A stretch of DNA of 64,000 nucleotides from Halobacteria archaeon HArc-gm2 (lineage in GTDB: Archaea; Halobacteriota; Halobacteria; Halobacteriales; Haloarculaceae). The DNA lies in contig JAOPKE010000001.1 of assembly GCA_025517465.1 (NCBI GenBank), positions 62,001 to 126,000 on the forward strand, given 5' to 3'. A program made the translations under genes and the position numbers. Shown piece after piece: positions 37,232 to 44,971 of the stretch. The first letter of the stretch is position 1. The number at the start of each line of letters is the position of its first letter. The notes below the pieces were generated by a model. That model was given only the letters and a program-made list of their open reading frames with translations, ran no database searches and had not been told where the DNA came from.

Positions 37232-38037
37232 CGGGCATCACCGGCCAGCGCGGCCGCCGTCCCGAAGGCCTGGCGGATGGCGTCGCTCTCGACGAACTCG
37301 GCCGTCGGGCCGTCGAACCGAACAGTCCGATTGAGACAGACGACGCGGTCCGCGTGGTCGGTGACCGTGCCGATGTCGTGTTCGATGAGGACGACGGTTA
37401 TCCCTTCCTCGTTGAGCGATTCGAGCAGGTCGTAGAACGCCGCGACGGATTCGGCGTCGACGCCGACGGTGGGCTCGTCGAGGACGAGTAGTTCCGCCTC
37501 TCCCGCGAGCGCACGCGCGATGAAAGCCCGCTGGCGCTGGCCGCCGGAGAGGTTCGCGATCCGCCGGTCGGACAGGTCGCCCATCCCGACGGTCTCGAGC
37601 GCGTCAGTCACGATACGCTGGTCGCGGCCGCCGAGCAGGCCGAACCCGACGTGGGAGAATCGTCCCATCTCGACCACTTCGCGGACGGTGATGGGCATGT
37701 CTGTCGCGGCGCTGGCCTGCTGGGCGACGAATCCGATCCGGTCACCGTCGTCGAACGCGTGGGCCGGTTCGCCGAACAGCCGGGCGGCACCCTCGTCGGG
37801 GCGGCGCAGGCCCAGTGCGAGTTTCAACAGGGTCGACTTCCCAGAGCCGTTTGGTCCCACGACCGCGACGTACTCGCCGGGGTCGATGCGGAGCGAGATG
37901 TCGTCGACGACCGGCGTCGCTGTGTAGCCGAAGGACACGTCCTCCAGGTCGATAACCGGGTCGTCCGGGGCGGCGTCAGTGGGTCCGTCTTCGGCAGTCG
38001 CGTCGCTGGCGGCCTCTTCTCCCGTGATTCTGCTCAT
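37228..38037 (-). CDS. znuC: Zn/Mn ABC transporter ATPase
   Basis: About 269 residues from ATG 38037, which overlaps the binding-protein stop (ATGA). An acidic N-terminal extension of about 35 residues precedes the core. Walker A is GPNGSGKSTLLKLALG, the signature is LSGGQRQRAFIARALAG and Walker B is LLVLDEPTVGVDAES. The family stretch LEDVSFGYTATPVVDDISL is present. It overlaps the permease start by 4 nt, so all three genes form one operon in the order binding protein, ATPase, permease. Zinc versus manganese cannot be decided. Confidence 0.93.
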   Translation of the reverse strand: MSRITGEEAASDATAEDGPTDAAPDDPVIDLEDVSFGYTATPVVDDISLRIDPGEYVAVVGPNGSGKSTLLKLALGLRRPDEGAARLFGEPAHAFDDGDRIGFVAQQASAATDMPITVREVVEMGRFSHVGFGLLGGRDQRIVTDALETVGMGDLSDRRIANLSGGQRQRAFIARALAGEAELLVLDEPTVGVDAESVAAFYDLLESLNEEGITVVLIEHDIGTVTDHADRVVCLNRTVRFDGPTAEFVESDAIRQAFGTAAALAGDAR

Positions 38038-39113
38038 TCGAAGTTCCTCCACTGCTCGGCCCAGCCGTCGGGGCCGACGTCTTTGGGCGATTCGTTGCCG
38101 AGGACGACCTCGAACGTCGGCATGTTGACGTTGTACGCGATCTCCTCGTATCCCCACTCTTCTTCGACCCACTCCTCGCGGACGCCGGCGTAGGGCGTCA
38201 CCGGAAAGTACGACTCGACGGCAGTCTCCGCGATCAGCTGTTTGGCCGGTTTCCGCGTCTCGAAGACGCCGGCGCCGACGTACCTGATGTCGTTGTCCGC
38301 GATGACCTGCTTGGCCTCGGTGATGTCGGAGGGCTTGACGTCGCCGCTGGCCGCGAGGTTGACGACGAGCGGGCGCATCCGGACGCCGTACCGGACGCCG
38401 ATGTACTGGAACGCGTTGTGGGCGGCGAGCTGGACGACGTCGCGCTCCGCGCGGTCGAAGATCGACTGGTAGTCCGCGTCGATCCGGTCGAGGACGTCGG
38501 TCTTGTACGTCTCGGCGTTCTCGCGAAGGGACTCCTCGTGGTCGGGAGCGAGGTCGACCAGCCCCTCGGTGACGTTGTCGACGGACTGCTTCGCCCGCCG
38601 TGGGTCGAGCCAGAAGTGCGGATCTTTGCCACGGTTCGCCCCGACGCCCTCCTCGTCGCGGTCCAGGCTGGCCGCCAGGTCGACCAGTTCGACCCCCTCG
38701 CGGACGTTGATCAACTGCGTGTCGACGTCGTCGTCCTCTATGGTCCTGATGGCCCGGTCGGCCCAGGGCTGGAAGTCCTCCCCGACGTGGATGAACGCGT
38801 CGGCGTCGATGATGTCACGCGTGACACTCGCGTCGGGTTCCCAGCCGTGGCCGTGCAGCCCCGTCGGGACGAGATTCTTCACCGTGACGGGCGTCTCGCG
38901 GGCGATCTTCCGTGCGAAGTCGTAGAAGCTGAAGAAGGAGGCCACTGCCACCGGGCCGTCGTCCTCGCCGCCGGTCCCGCTGCCGGCCCCACCGACCCCG
39001 CCGGCCCCACCACAACCCGCGAGTCCGACGGTGGCCCCGATGCCGACGGCGGACCCGAGGAACGCGCGGCGGGTCGACGACTGGCCCGAAAAACCGCTCC
39101 CGTTTCGTGTCAT
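38034..39113 (-). CDS. znuA: Zn/Mn-binding lipoprotein of a metal ABC transporter
   Basis: About 359 residues from ATG 39113. Twin-arginine signal (STRRAFLGSAVG) and lipobox LAGC are followed by a Gly-rich linker. Likely metal ligands are His in GLHGHGWEPD, His in KDPHFWLDPRRA and His in QLAAHNAFQYIGV, plus an acidic residue near the C-terminus, as in cluster-9 binding proteins. No long His-rich loop is present, which slightly favours manganese or a loop-less zinc protein. The frame is open up to ATG 39230, which lies about where a leaderless transcript would begin; the signal peptide nevertheless favours 39113. Confidence 0.9.
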   Translation of the reverse strand: MTRNGSGFSGQSSTRRAFLGSAVGIGATVGLAGCGGAGGVGGAGSGTGGEDDGPVAVASFFSFYDFARKIARETPVTVKNLVPTGLHGHGWEPDASVTRDIIDADAFIHVGEDFQPWADRAIRTIEDDDVDTQLINVREGVELVDLAASLDRDEEGVGANRGKDPHFWLDPRRAKQSVDNVTEGLVDLAPDHEESLRENAETYKTDVLDRIDADYQSIFDRAERDVVQLAAHNAFQYIGVRYGVRMRPLVVNLAASGDVKPSDITEAKQVIADNDIRYVGAGVFETRKPAKQLIAETAVESYFPVTPYAGVREEWVEEEWGYEEIAYNVNMPTFEVVLGNESPKDVGPDGWAEQWRNFE

Positions 39114-39233
39114 GGAATCCCTCCGGCCGGTATCCATCCGCGTCTGTCTCGCTTCCGCTGATCCGGTCTGCAGTCCGCCGGTTCGACTACCGACCGAACG
39201 CGAACTGCGGTCGACGTAAGAGTCATACACAGA

Positions 39234-39260
39234 ATTAGACGCGTCTAATCCTTATATCTA
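39234..39260 (-). promoter_or_regulatory. Metal-transporter promoter with a palindromic operator candidate
   Basis: ATTAGACGCGTCTAAT at 39234-39249 is a perfect 16-bp palindrome with TTAG/CTAA half-sites, as seen for DtxR-family metal repressors. On the coding strand it follows the TATA-like GATATAAGG (39251-39259), so it lies between TATA and the expected start site. A repressor bound there would block transcription. Assignment to a DtxR-type regulator is inference. Confidence 0.6.
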
Positions 39261-39353
39261 TCGGGCCCTAAAACACCGTACGGGAGCTTAGACGACCGTA
39301 CGCTCGGTGGCGATACCGACGCTGTCCCTGTGTTCCAGTCACGTGCCCGGGGA

Positions 39354-39389
39354 AGGTTTTTATTGCGCGCCACGGTACCCACCCCCATG
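39354..39389 (+). promoter_or_regulatory. Promoter of the GTPase gene, probably leaderless
   Basis: The element GGTTTTTATTGCG at about 39355-39367 stands some 25 nt before ATG 39387. There is no Shine-Dalgarno sequence. This is a textbook haloarchaeal BRE/TATA arrangement for a leaderless mRNA. Confidence 0.55.
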
Positions 39390-41039
39390 AGCCCTGACCG
39401 GGCCGTCCTCGACCGCGCCCTGGAGCGCGGCGAGCAGGAGGGCGGGAGCGTCGAGTTCAAGGAGCGGCTCACCGAAGACCTCCACCTCGCAGACGGTCGC
39501 CTGGAGAGCCTCGCCGCACAGCTTCGCCACCGCGTCCTCTCCGGCGAGGGCGAGGCGACCTACGTCGTCGGCGTCACCGACGCCGGCGGCCTGGCGGGCA
39601 TCCCACCCGAGGAGTTCTCGGAGTCGATGGACGTCCTCTCGCTGATCGCCGACGAGGCCGGTGCGCACATCGAGGAGGTCCAGACCTGGGGCATCAACGA
39701 CGTGCGCGACGCCGACCACCCCGTGGCCGCCGACTCGACGGCGGACGCCGACCGCGGCATCGTCGGCGTCGCCACGATCAGGGAGGGCGCCGTCCTCGAG
39801 GACGACGACCACATCGTCGTCGGCACCGCCGGCCACGTCGACCACGGGAAGAGCACGCTGGTCGGCACGCTCGTCACCGGCACCGCCGACGACGGCGAGG
39901 GCGGCACCCGCTCCTTCCTCGACGTCCAGCCCCACGAGGTCGAACGCGGTCTCTCGGCGGACCTGTCCTACGGCGTCTACGGCTTCGACGAGGACGGCCC
40001 CGTCAGGATGGACAACCCCGACCGGAAGACCGACCGCGCGGCGGTCGTCGAGGAGGCCGACCGCCTCGTGAGCTTCGTCGACACCGTGGGCCACGAGCCC
40101 TGGCTCCGGACCACAATCCGGGGCCTCGTCGGCCAGAAGCTCGACTACGGGCTGCTCACCGTCGCGGCCGACGACGGGCCGACCCAGACCACGCGCGAGC
40201 ACCTCGGCATCCTGCTGGCGACAGACCTCCCGACCATCGTCGCCATCACCAAGACCGACCTGGTGAGCGACCAGCGGGTCGCCGAGGTCGAACGCGAAGT
40301 CGAGGCGGCGCTCCGGGAGGCCGAAAAGACGCCCTTGCGGGTCGACCGTCACGGCGTCGACGTCGCCGTCGAGGAGATATCCGAGACGGTGGTGCCCGTC
40401 GTCACCACCAGCGCCGTCACGATGGACGGGATGGACCAGCTCGACGAGCTGTTCGAACGCCTCCCCAAGGTCGCCGGCGAGGACGGCGAGTTCCGGATGT
40501 ACGTCGACCGGAGCTACAACGTCCAGGGCGTCGGCGCCGTCGCCTCCGGCACCATCAAGTCCGGCACCGTCGAGGCCGGCGACGAACTCCTGCTGGGCCC
40601 GATGCAGGACGGCGCCTTCCGCGAGGTGACCGTCAGGTCCATCGAGATGCACTACCACCGCGTCGACGAGGCCCGCTCGGGTCGCATCGTCGGCATCGCG
40701 CTGAAGGGCGTTCAGGAGGCCGACGTCGAACGGGGGATGGTGCTCCTGCCGAGAGACGCCGACCCGAAGCCCGTCCGGGAGTTCGAGGCGGAGGTAATGG
40801 TGCTCAACCACCCGACCCGCATCGGCGACGGGTACGAGCCCGTGGTTCACCTCGAGACTGTCAGCGAGGCCGCCCAGTTCTATCCCGACGGCGGTCAGCT
40901 CCTCCCCGGCGACTCGGGCTACACCCGCGTCCGGTTCAAGTTCCGACCCTACCTCGTCGAGGAGGGCCAGCGGTTCGTCTTCCGGGAAGGGCGGTCGAAA
41001 GGCGTCGGGACGGTGACTGACGTGACCGGCGTTCAGTGA
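39387..41039 (+). CDS. GTPBP1-type translational GTPase
   Basis: About 550 residues. The first 155 residues form an acidic domain unique to the group. The GTPase domain has G1 GTAGHVDHGKST near residue 160, G3 as DTVGHEP near 230 and G4 as TKTD near 290. Two beta-barrel domains follow (EFRMYVDRSYNVQGVGAVAS, then the C-terminal barrel with RVRFKFRPYLVEEGQRFVFR), as in EF-Tu-like factors. Its cellular role in archaea is not well settled; ribosome or RNA quality control is plausible. ATG 39387 is fixed by the promoter spacing. Convergent with the next gene, 9 nt apart. Confidence 0.9.
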   Translation: MSPDRAVLDRALERGEQEGGSVEFKERLTEDLHLADGRLESLAAQLRHRVLSGEGEATYVVGVTDAGGLAGIPPEEFSESMDVLSLIADEAGAHIEEVQTWGINDVRDADHPVAADSTADADRGIVGVATIREGAVLEDDDHIVVGTAGHVDHGKSTLVGTLVTGTADDGEGGTRSFLDVQPHEVERGLSADLSYGVYGFDEDGPVRMDNPDRKTDRAAVVEEADRLVSFVDTVGHEPWLRTTIRGLVGQKLDYGLLTVAADDGPTQTTREHLGILLATDLPTIVAITKTDLVSDQRVAEVEREVEAALREAEKTPLRVDRHGVDVAVEEISETVVPVVTTSAVTMDGMDQLDELFERLPKVAGEDGEFRMYVDRSYNVQGVGAVASGTIKSGTVEAGDELLLGPMQDGAFREVTVRSIEMHYHRVDEARSGRIVGIALKGVQEADVERGMVLLPRDADPKPVREFEAEVMVLNHPTRIGDGYEPVVHLETVSEAAQFYPDGGQLLPGDSGYTRVRFKFRPYLVEEGQRFVFREGRSKGVGTVTDVTGVQ

Positions 41040-41048
41040 TCGGCCGAT

Positions 41049-41321
41049 TCAGGACTCCATCTTCTCGATGATCTGGTCGGCTTTGTCCCTGGCCTCGTCT
41101 TCGTCGGCGACGCCGTCTATCGGGATCAGCACGCTCTGGGCCGTCCAGTCCTCGTTGCCGTGCTCGTCGCCGGTGCGGACCTCGCCGCCCTCGACGACCG
41201 ATCCGGCGACGTTCGCCGCCCAGTCGGGCGTCCGTATCTCGTCGAAGCCGTCGGGGTCGCGGTAGGTGACGTGGTAGTACTCGTCGCCCGCTTCGACGTC
41301 TTGCGCGGATATCTGGGGCAT
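41049..41321 (-). CDS. Small acidic hypothetical protein
   Basis: 90 residues from ATG 41321 (MPQISAQDVEAGDEYYHVTY). Strongly acidic, no signal, with a WAANVAGSVVEGGEVRTGDE segment that looks like a small beta barrel. I do not recognise a named family. The upstream frame is open to 41483 but runs into the downstream end of the HTH-10 gene on the same strand, so the shorter start is chosen. Confidence 0.65.
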   Translation of the reverse strand: MPQISAQDVEAGDEYYHVTYRDPDGFDEIRTPDWAANVAGSVVEGGEVRTGDEHGNEDWTAQSVLIPIDGVADEDEARDKADQIIEKMES

Positions 41322-41412
41322 ACCCGTTCGTTGGGCCTTCAGTTGCAAGAACGGCGTCCCAGCAGTAGCAAGGGCGCGGTTCCAGAGCGGCCGAGTCGTC
41401 ACGCCATCTCTA

Positions 41413-42081
41413 TCACTCGAACAGCGACCGCAGCACCTTCGACTCGGCCTTCCGGAGGTGTTCGGCGGCCGTCGAGGGGGCACAGTCCAGTCGCTCGGCC
41501 ACGTCGTCCTGACTCCCGGTTCGCGGGACGTCGTAGTAGCCGACCTCGATGGCCGCTTCGACCGCCGCGCGCTGGCGGTCGGTCACTTCGTCGTCCGGTG
41601 CCGTTCCGTCGTATCCGCCGACGCGTTCCACGGTGGTTCCGATACCGTGGGGGACCTCCTCGAGCGCCGCCTGGAGGTCCGCGTCGGCACCGACGAGTTC
41701 CAGGGTGATTCCGCGCTCGTCGTAGCGGATGGGCGGGATGACGATCAGACCCTCGACAGTGAACGCCTCGAACAACTGCCAGGCGACCGGGGTTCCCTCG
41801 TCGACGAAGTAGACGTAGAACCGGTCTTCGTCGACGGGGACCACGTCGTACTCGGCGACGACGGCCGTCGTCTCGGCGGCGGCCACCACCGCCTCGCGGT
41901 CTCCCTCGACGAGTCCCATCACGGTCACCGCGTCGTTCGTCAGGTTCCAGTGCAGGCCCAGGGCTCGATCAACGGCGTCGCCGCCGGTCCACAGGGAGAC
42001 GAGCGGGTGAACGTCGACGCCGGCCACGTCGAGGTGCAGGCGGAGGTGACGCACGCGCGTAGGCTCGACCAGGGCGCTCAT
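41413..42081 (-). CDS. HTH-10 (bacterio-opsin activator-type) transcription regulator
   Basis: 222 residues. The last 55 residues are the HTH-10 domain: VTDRQRAAVEAAIEVGYYDV, then SQDDVAERLDCAPSTAAEHL with the recognition helix, and RKAESKVLRSLFE. The first 150 residues match the variable sensor region of such regulators (RHLRLHLDVAGVDVHPLVSL). The signal it senses is unknown. It is divergent from the epimerase gene, and the 61 bp between them could be its own target. Confidence 0.85.
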   Translation of the reverse strand: MSALVEPTRVRHLRLHLDVAGVDVHPLVSLWTGGDAVDRALGLHWNLTNDAVTVMGLVEGDREAVVAAAETTAVVAEYDVVPVDEDRFYVYFVDEGTPVAWQLFEAFTVEGLIVIPPIRYDERGITLELVGADADLQAALEEVPHGIGTTVERVGGYDGTAPDDEVTDRQRAAVEAAIEVGYYDVPRTGSQDDVAERLDCAPSTAAEHLRKAESKVLRSLFE

Positions 42082-42142
42082 AAACCCACCGAGCAGGCTC
42101 GGCGATACGCATTCCCGGGGTGGACGCTTCGATAGACACACG

Positions 42143-43129
42143 ATGCGAGTCTTCGTCGCCGGCGCGACTGGCGTCCTCGGCCACCGACTGGTCGCGCGAC
42201 TGACCGACCGCGGACACGACATCGTCGGCCTCACGCGCGACGAGGCCGGCGACGTGACGGTTCGGGAGAACGGCGGAACACCGGTCCGTGGCGACCTCCT
42301 CGACGCGACGTCAGTCAGCGAGGCAATGCCCGACTCGGTGGACGGCGTCGTCCACGCGGCGACAGCCATCCCGACGAAGCGCAAGCCTGATCGCACCGAC
42401 TGGGAGGCGACGGACCGTCTCCGTCGCGAAGGGACCGAGCACCTCACCGCCGCCGCGGCGCGTGCGGATGTCGACCGGTACGTCCAGCAGAGCGTCGTCT
42501 GGGTCGCTCGGCAACCCGACGGGTCGCAGTTCGACGAGGCCTCGACGCCCCATCCGGTGCGGACGACTGCTGCCGCACTCGACGGTGAGGAGATCGCTGC
42601 CGACGCCGCCGACGAACACGGCTTCGACGTCCTCACGCTCCGTGGCGGCTGGTTCTACGGTCCAGACGCTGCACACACCAGACAGATGGGTGAGGCGTTG
42701 CTCGCCCGTCGCATGCCGATACCGGGCGCCGGCCTCCTGGGTCGCCGGGACGCGGTGCTCTCGCCGATCCACGTCGCCGACGCCGCGCGAGCGTTCGCGG
42801 CCGCCGTCGAGGGCGACGCGACGGGCCTGTATCACGTCGTCGACGACGAACCCGTGACCTTCGCGCAGTTCCTCCGGACCTTCGCCAGATACCTGGAGGC
42901 GCCGACGCCGAGACGGATCCCGGGCTGGCTGGCACGCTACCTCGCCGGTCCGGACACGGTGGAGCTGGTGACGAACTCGATGCCGACGACCAACGACCGG
43001 TTCCGGGCGGCGTTCGACTGGGAGCCCGAGCACGCCACGTACGAGTCCGGGCTCGCACGGGTGGTCGACCGGTGGCGAGCGGACGGTGTCGTTCGCGAGA
43101 GGGACGGGGGTGTCGAATGGACCGGTTGA
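42143..43129 (+). CDS. NAD-dependent epimerase/dehydratase (extended SDR)
   Basis: 328 residues. The nucleotide-binding loop is VAGATGVLGHRLVARL at residues 4-19. The catalytic Tyr/Lys pair of classical SDRs is not obvious (VDRYVQQSVVWVARQPDG holds the usual position), so this may be an atypical, NmrA-like or sugar-nucleotide member. The C-terminal region with YHVVDDEPVTFAQFLRTFA is the typical substrate-side segment. Its neighbour on the other side of the divergent promoter is an HTH-10 regulator. It overlaps the next gene by 13 nt. Confidence 0.8.
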   Translation: MRVFVAGATGVLGHRLVARLTDRGHDIVGLTRDEAGDVTVRENGGTPVRGDLLDATSVSEAMPDSVDGVVHAATAIPTKRKPDRTDWEATDRLRREGTEHLTAAAARADVDRYVQQSVVWVARQPDGSQFDEASTPHPVRTTAAALDGEEIAADAADEHGFDVLTLRGGWFYGPDAAHTRQMGEALLARRMPIPGAGLLGRRDAVLSPIHVADAARAFAAAVEGDATGLYHVVDDEPVTFAQFLRTFARYLEAPTPRRIPGWLARYLAGPDTVELVTNSMPTTNDRFRAAFDWEPEHATYESGLARVVDRWRADGVVRERDGGVEWTG

Positions 43130-43545
43130 GGGGTATCTTGGCCGGCGTACTCACACTCCACTACGTCGCGAACTTCGCTCACGGTGTTGCCCACGGCGGC
43201 GTCCCCGTCCCGCTGACGCCCGGTCAAACGGCGTTCGTCGTTCTCGTCGTCACCGTCGGTCCGGTCGCTGGCGCGGCGCTGTTCTGGCGGGGCCGACCCG
43301 TCGCTGGCGGCCTCGCTCTCGCAGCGGTCTTGCTCGCGTCGTTTCTCTTCGGCGTCGCGTTCCACTACGTGCTGTCGACCCCCGACCACGTCGGCGCGGT
43401 CCCGGCCGGCTGGTGGCGTACCCCGTTCCGGTGGACGGCTGCCTGGGTCGCGCTGGCGGACGGTATCGGCGCGTTCGTCGCGCTCGCACTGGCACGTCAC
43501 GCCCAGGGCTCCTCCAGCAACTCGTCCATCCCCTCGATGCGGTAG
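43117..43545 (+). CDS. Four-helix membrane protein, function unknown
   Basis: About 142 residues from ATG 43117, overlapping the epimerase stop by 13 nt. Four hydrophobic segments: LAGVLTLHYVANFAHG, TAFVVLVVTVGPVAGAALFW, GGLALAAVLLASFLFGVAFH and WVALADGIGAFVALALA. Histidines are placed near membrane ends (LHYVANFAHGVAHGG; VAFHYVL), which might bind a metal or heme, but this is speculation. Its last 49 nt overlap the 3' end of the convergent HAD gene. Confidence 0.65.
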   Translation: MDRLRGILAGVLTLHYVANFAHGVAHGGVPVPLTPGQTAFVVLVVTVGPVAGAALFWRGRPVAGGLALAAVLLASFLFGVAFHYVLSTPDHVGAVPAGWWRTPFRWTAAWVALADGIGAFVALALARHAQGSSSNSSIPSMR

Positions 43546-44174
43546 TGGGGTTCGGGGTCCGGATTCGTTACTCCTTCCCGGTCGATCCAGACCGACCGCA
43601 GGCCGGCGTTGTGGGCACCTCTGACGTCGTTTTTCAGCGAGTTCCCGATCTTGATCGCTCGCTCGGGGCCGACCCCGACGGCGTCGAGTGCGACCTCGAA
43701 CGGCTCCGGATGGGGCTTCGCGGCCACACCGTACCCGGCGTATACGGCGGTCTCGAAGTGGTCGTGGATGCCCAGCCCCTCCATCTTCGCTCGTTGCATC
43801 TCCGGCCCGCCGTTGGTCACCGCCGCGACGGTGTATCGCACCCGGAGCGTTTCGAGCGCCTCGCGCGCACCGGGGAGGAACCGAACGTTCGTCTGGTCGC
43901 GTTCCGCTGCGTAGGCCTCGGCCACGGCCCGACCCATTTCGGGGTCGTACCCCGCCTCCTCTGCCAGGACGGCGAAACAGCGCTCCCGGTTCTCGACGAC
44001 GTCCTCGCTGTCCTCGACGTAATCGTCGAAGACGGCATAGTAATCCTCCGCCGTGAAGATGGGGTCGACGCCGACGTCCTCGAACGCGAGCGCGAGTACC
44101 TCCGAGCCCGGCCGGCAGTACTCGCAAATCGTGTCGTCGAGGTCGAAGATGAGCGCCTCGACTGGTTCGCTCAT
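43497..44174 (-). CDS. HAD-superfamily hydrolase
   Basis: About 225 residues from ATG 44174 (MSEPVEALIFDLDDTICEY). Motif I is DLDDTI, motif II is VTNGGPEMQ, motif III Lys lies in GVAAKPHPEPFEVAL and motif IV is KIGNSLKNDVRGA. The helical cap lies between motifs I and II. This arrangement fits a small phosphatase of the YjjG/phosphoglycolate group; the substrate is not evident. Overlaps the preceding plus-strand gene by 49 nt at the 3' ends, unusual in this otherwise tidy region. Confidence 0.85.
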   Translation of the reverse strand: MSEPVEALIFDLDDTICEYCRPGSEVLALAFEDVGVDPIFTAEDYYAVFDDYVEDSEDVVENRERCFAVLAEEAGYDPEMGRAVAEAYAAERDQTNVRFLPGAREALETLRVRYTVAAVTNGGPEMQRAKMEGLGIHDHFETAVYAGYGVAAKPHPEPFEVALDAVGVGPERAIKIGNSLKNDVRGAHNAGLRSVWIDREGVTNPDPEPHYRIEGMDELLEEPWA

Positions 44175-44256
44175 GTGTGAGAGTGTTGTCTGATTGAGCT
44201 TCAATGATCTGGAGGAGTTTCGAGTTGCGTGAGAACCGCAAAGACTGGTTCCGGGA

Positions 44257-44446
44257 ACAGCAAGAAAGCCCCGCCTGAACTATCACCGGGCGGGACTGAA
44301 AGGGGCCGGGCGCTCGTGGAGCGAGACCCACCAAGCACGCCGAAGGCGCGCGCAGGTGCGGTCGCAGCCCACGAGCGCCGGGAGAACAAAGCTCTCCCGA
44401 GGAAACGGCGCTCCGCGCCGTGACCGCCCGGGGGCTTTCTTGCTGT
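44257..44446 (-). repeat. Structured dispersed element, copy 2 (inverted relative to copy 1)
   Basis: 190 bp in a 285-bp gene-free interval. A perfect 16-bp inverted repeat bounds it: ACAGCAAGAAAGCCCC at 44257-44272 and its complement at 44431-44446. Bases 44285-44377 are the reverse complement of copy 1 core 31614-31706 with one difference. Copy 2 lacks the long GAGAGAGC and CGAAAATC hairpins of copy 1 but has its own: GGGAGA-ACAAAGC-TCTCCC (about 44380-44398) and GGCGC-TCC-GCGCC. The core itself is closed by CGCTCGTGG/CCACGAGCG and contains CGCC-GAA-GGCG. Confidence 0.8.
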
Positions 44447-44458
44447 CATTGGTTTCCG

Positions 44459-44947
44459 TCAGAGCGCCGTGGTTGACTGTCGATACCCGTCCGCAGAACG
44501 CTCCACCAGCCCAAATTCGACGGCCCACTCCAGCAGGCGTTCGGTGCGGTCGAGCCACTCGGCCTCCCAGTCGGTGTGTCGGTCCCGCTCCCACTGGGGA
44601 ACCAGATCACGAATCTCGTCGAAGGCTTCCCGGACCGTCTTCTCGCCGTCGGCAAGCACGTCTACTATCTTCCGAGCGCCGAAGACGTGCTCCAGAAACC
44701 GCTGGGCCAATTCGTCCTCAGGGGGGTCCTCCCGCGTCCGGTGAAATCCGCGGTCACCCTCCGCGGCGAATCCGAGCGCCTGGGCGAAGGTCAGGTACTC
44801 GCGGGCGACGTCGCGCGACGGAAGGCCGGTTCGGTCCCGAATACGGCTACAGCAGTCCTCGACGGTGCCGGGGACGAGCGGGAGCGCGGCCTGCACGTCT
44901 CGCAGAAACTCGACGGACCTGGGCTCGGGAACGACCTTGTAACGCAT
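44459..44947 (-). CDS. Hypothetical soluble protein
   Basis: 162 residues, acidic, mostly helical. N-terminus MRYKVVPEPRSVEFLRDVQA; the middle (LPSRDVAREYLTFAQALGF) looks like a small helical bundle, and WLDRTERLLEWAVEFGLVER near the end could be a degenerate winged helix. I cannot name a family. It lies 24 nt after mch and on the same strand, so probably in its operon. Its stop is only 12 bp from the structured element, which could influence 3'-end formation. Confidence 0.7.
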   Translation of the reverse strand: MRYKVVPEPRSVEFLRDVQAALPLVPGTVEDCCSRIRDRTGLPSRDVAREYLTFAQALGFAAEGDRGFHRTREDPPEDELAQRFLEHVFGARKIVDVLADGEKTVREAFDEIRDLVPQWERDRHTDWEAEWLDRTERLLEWAVEFGLVERSADGYRQSTTAL

Positions 44948-44971
44948 GGCGGTGACGCTCGGACCTCCGCG

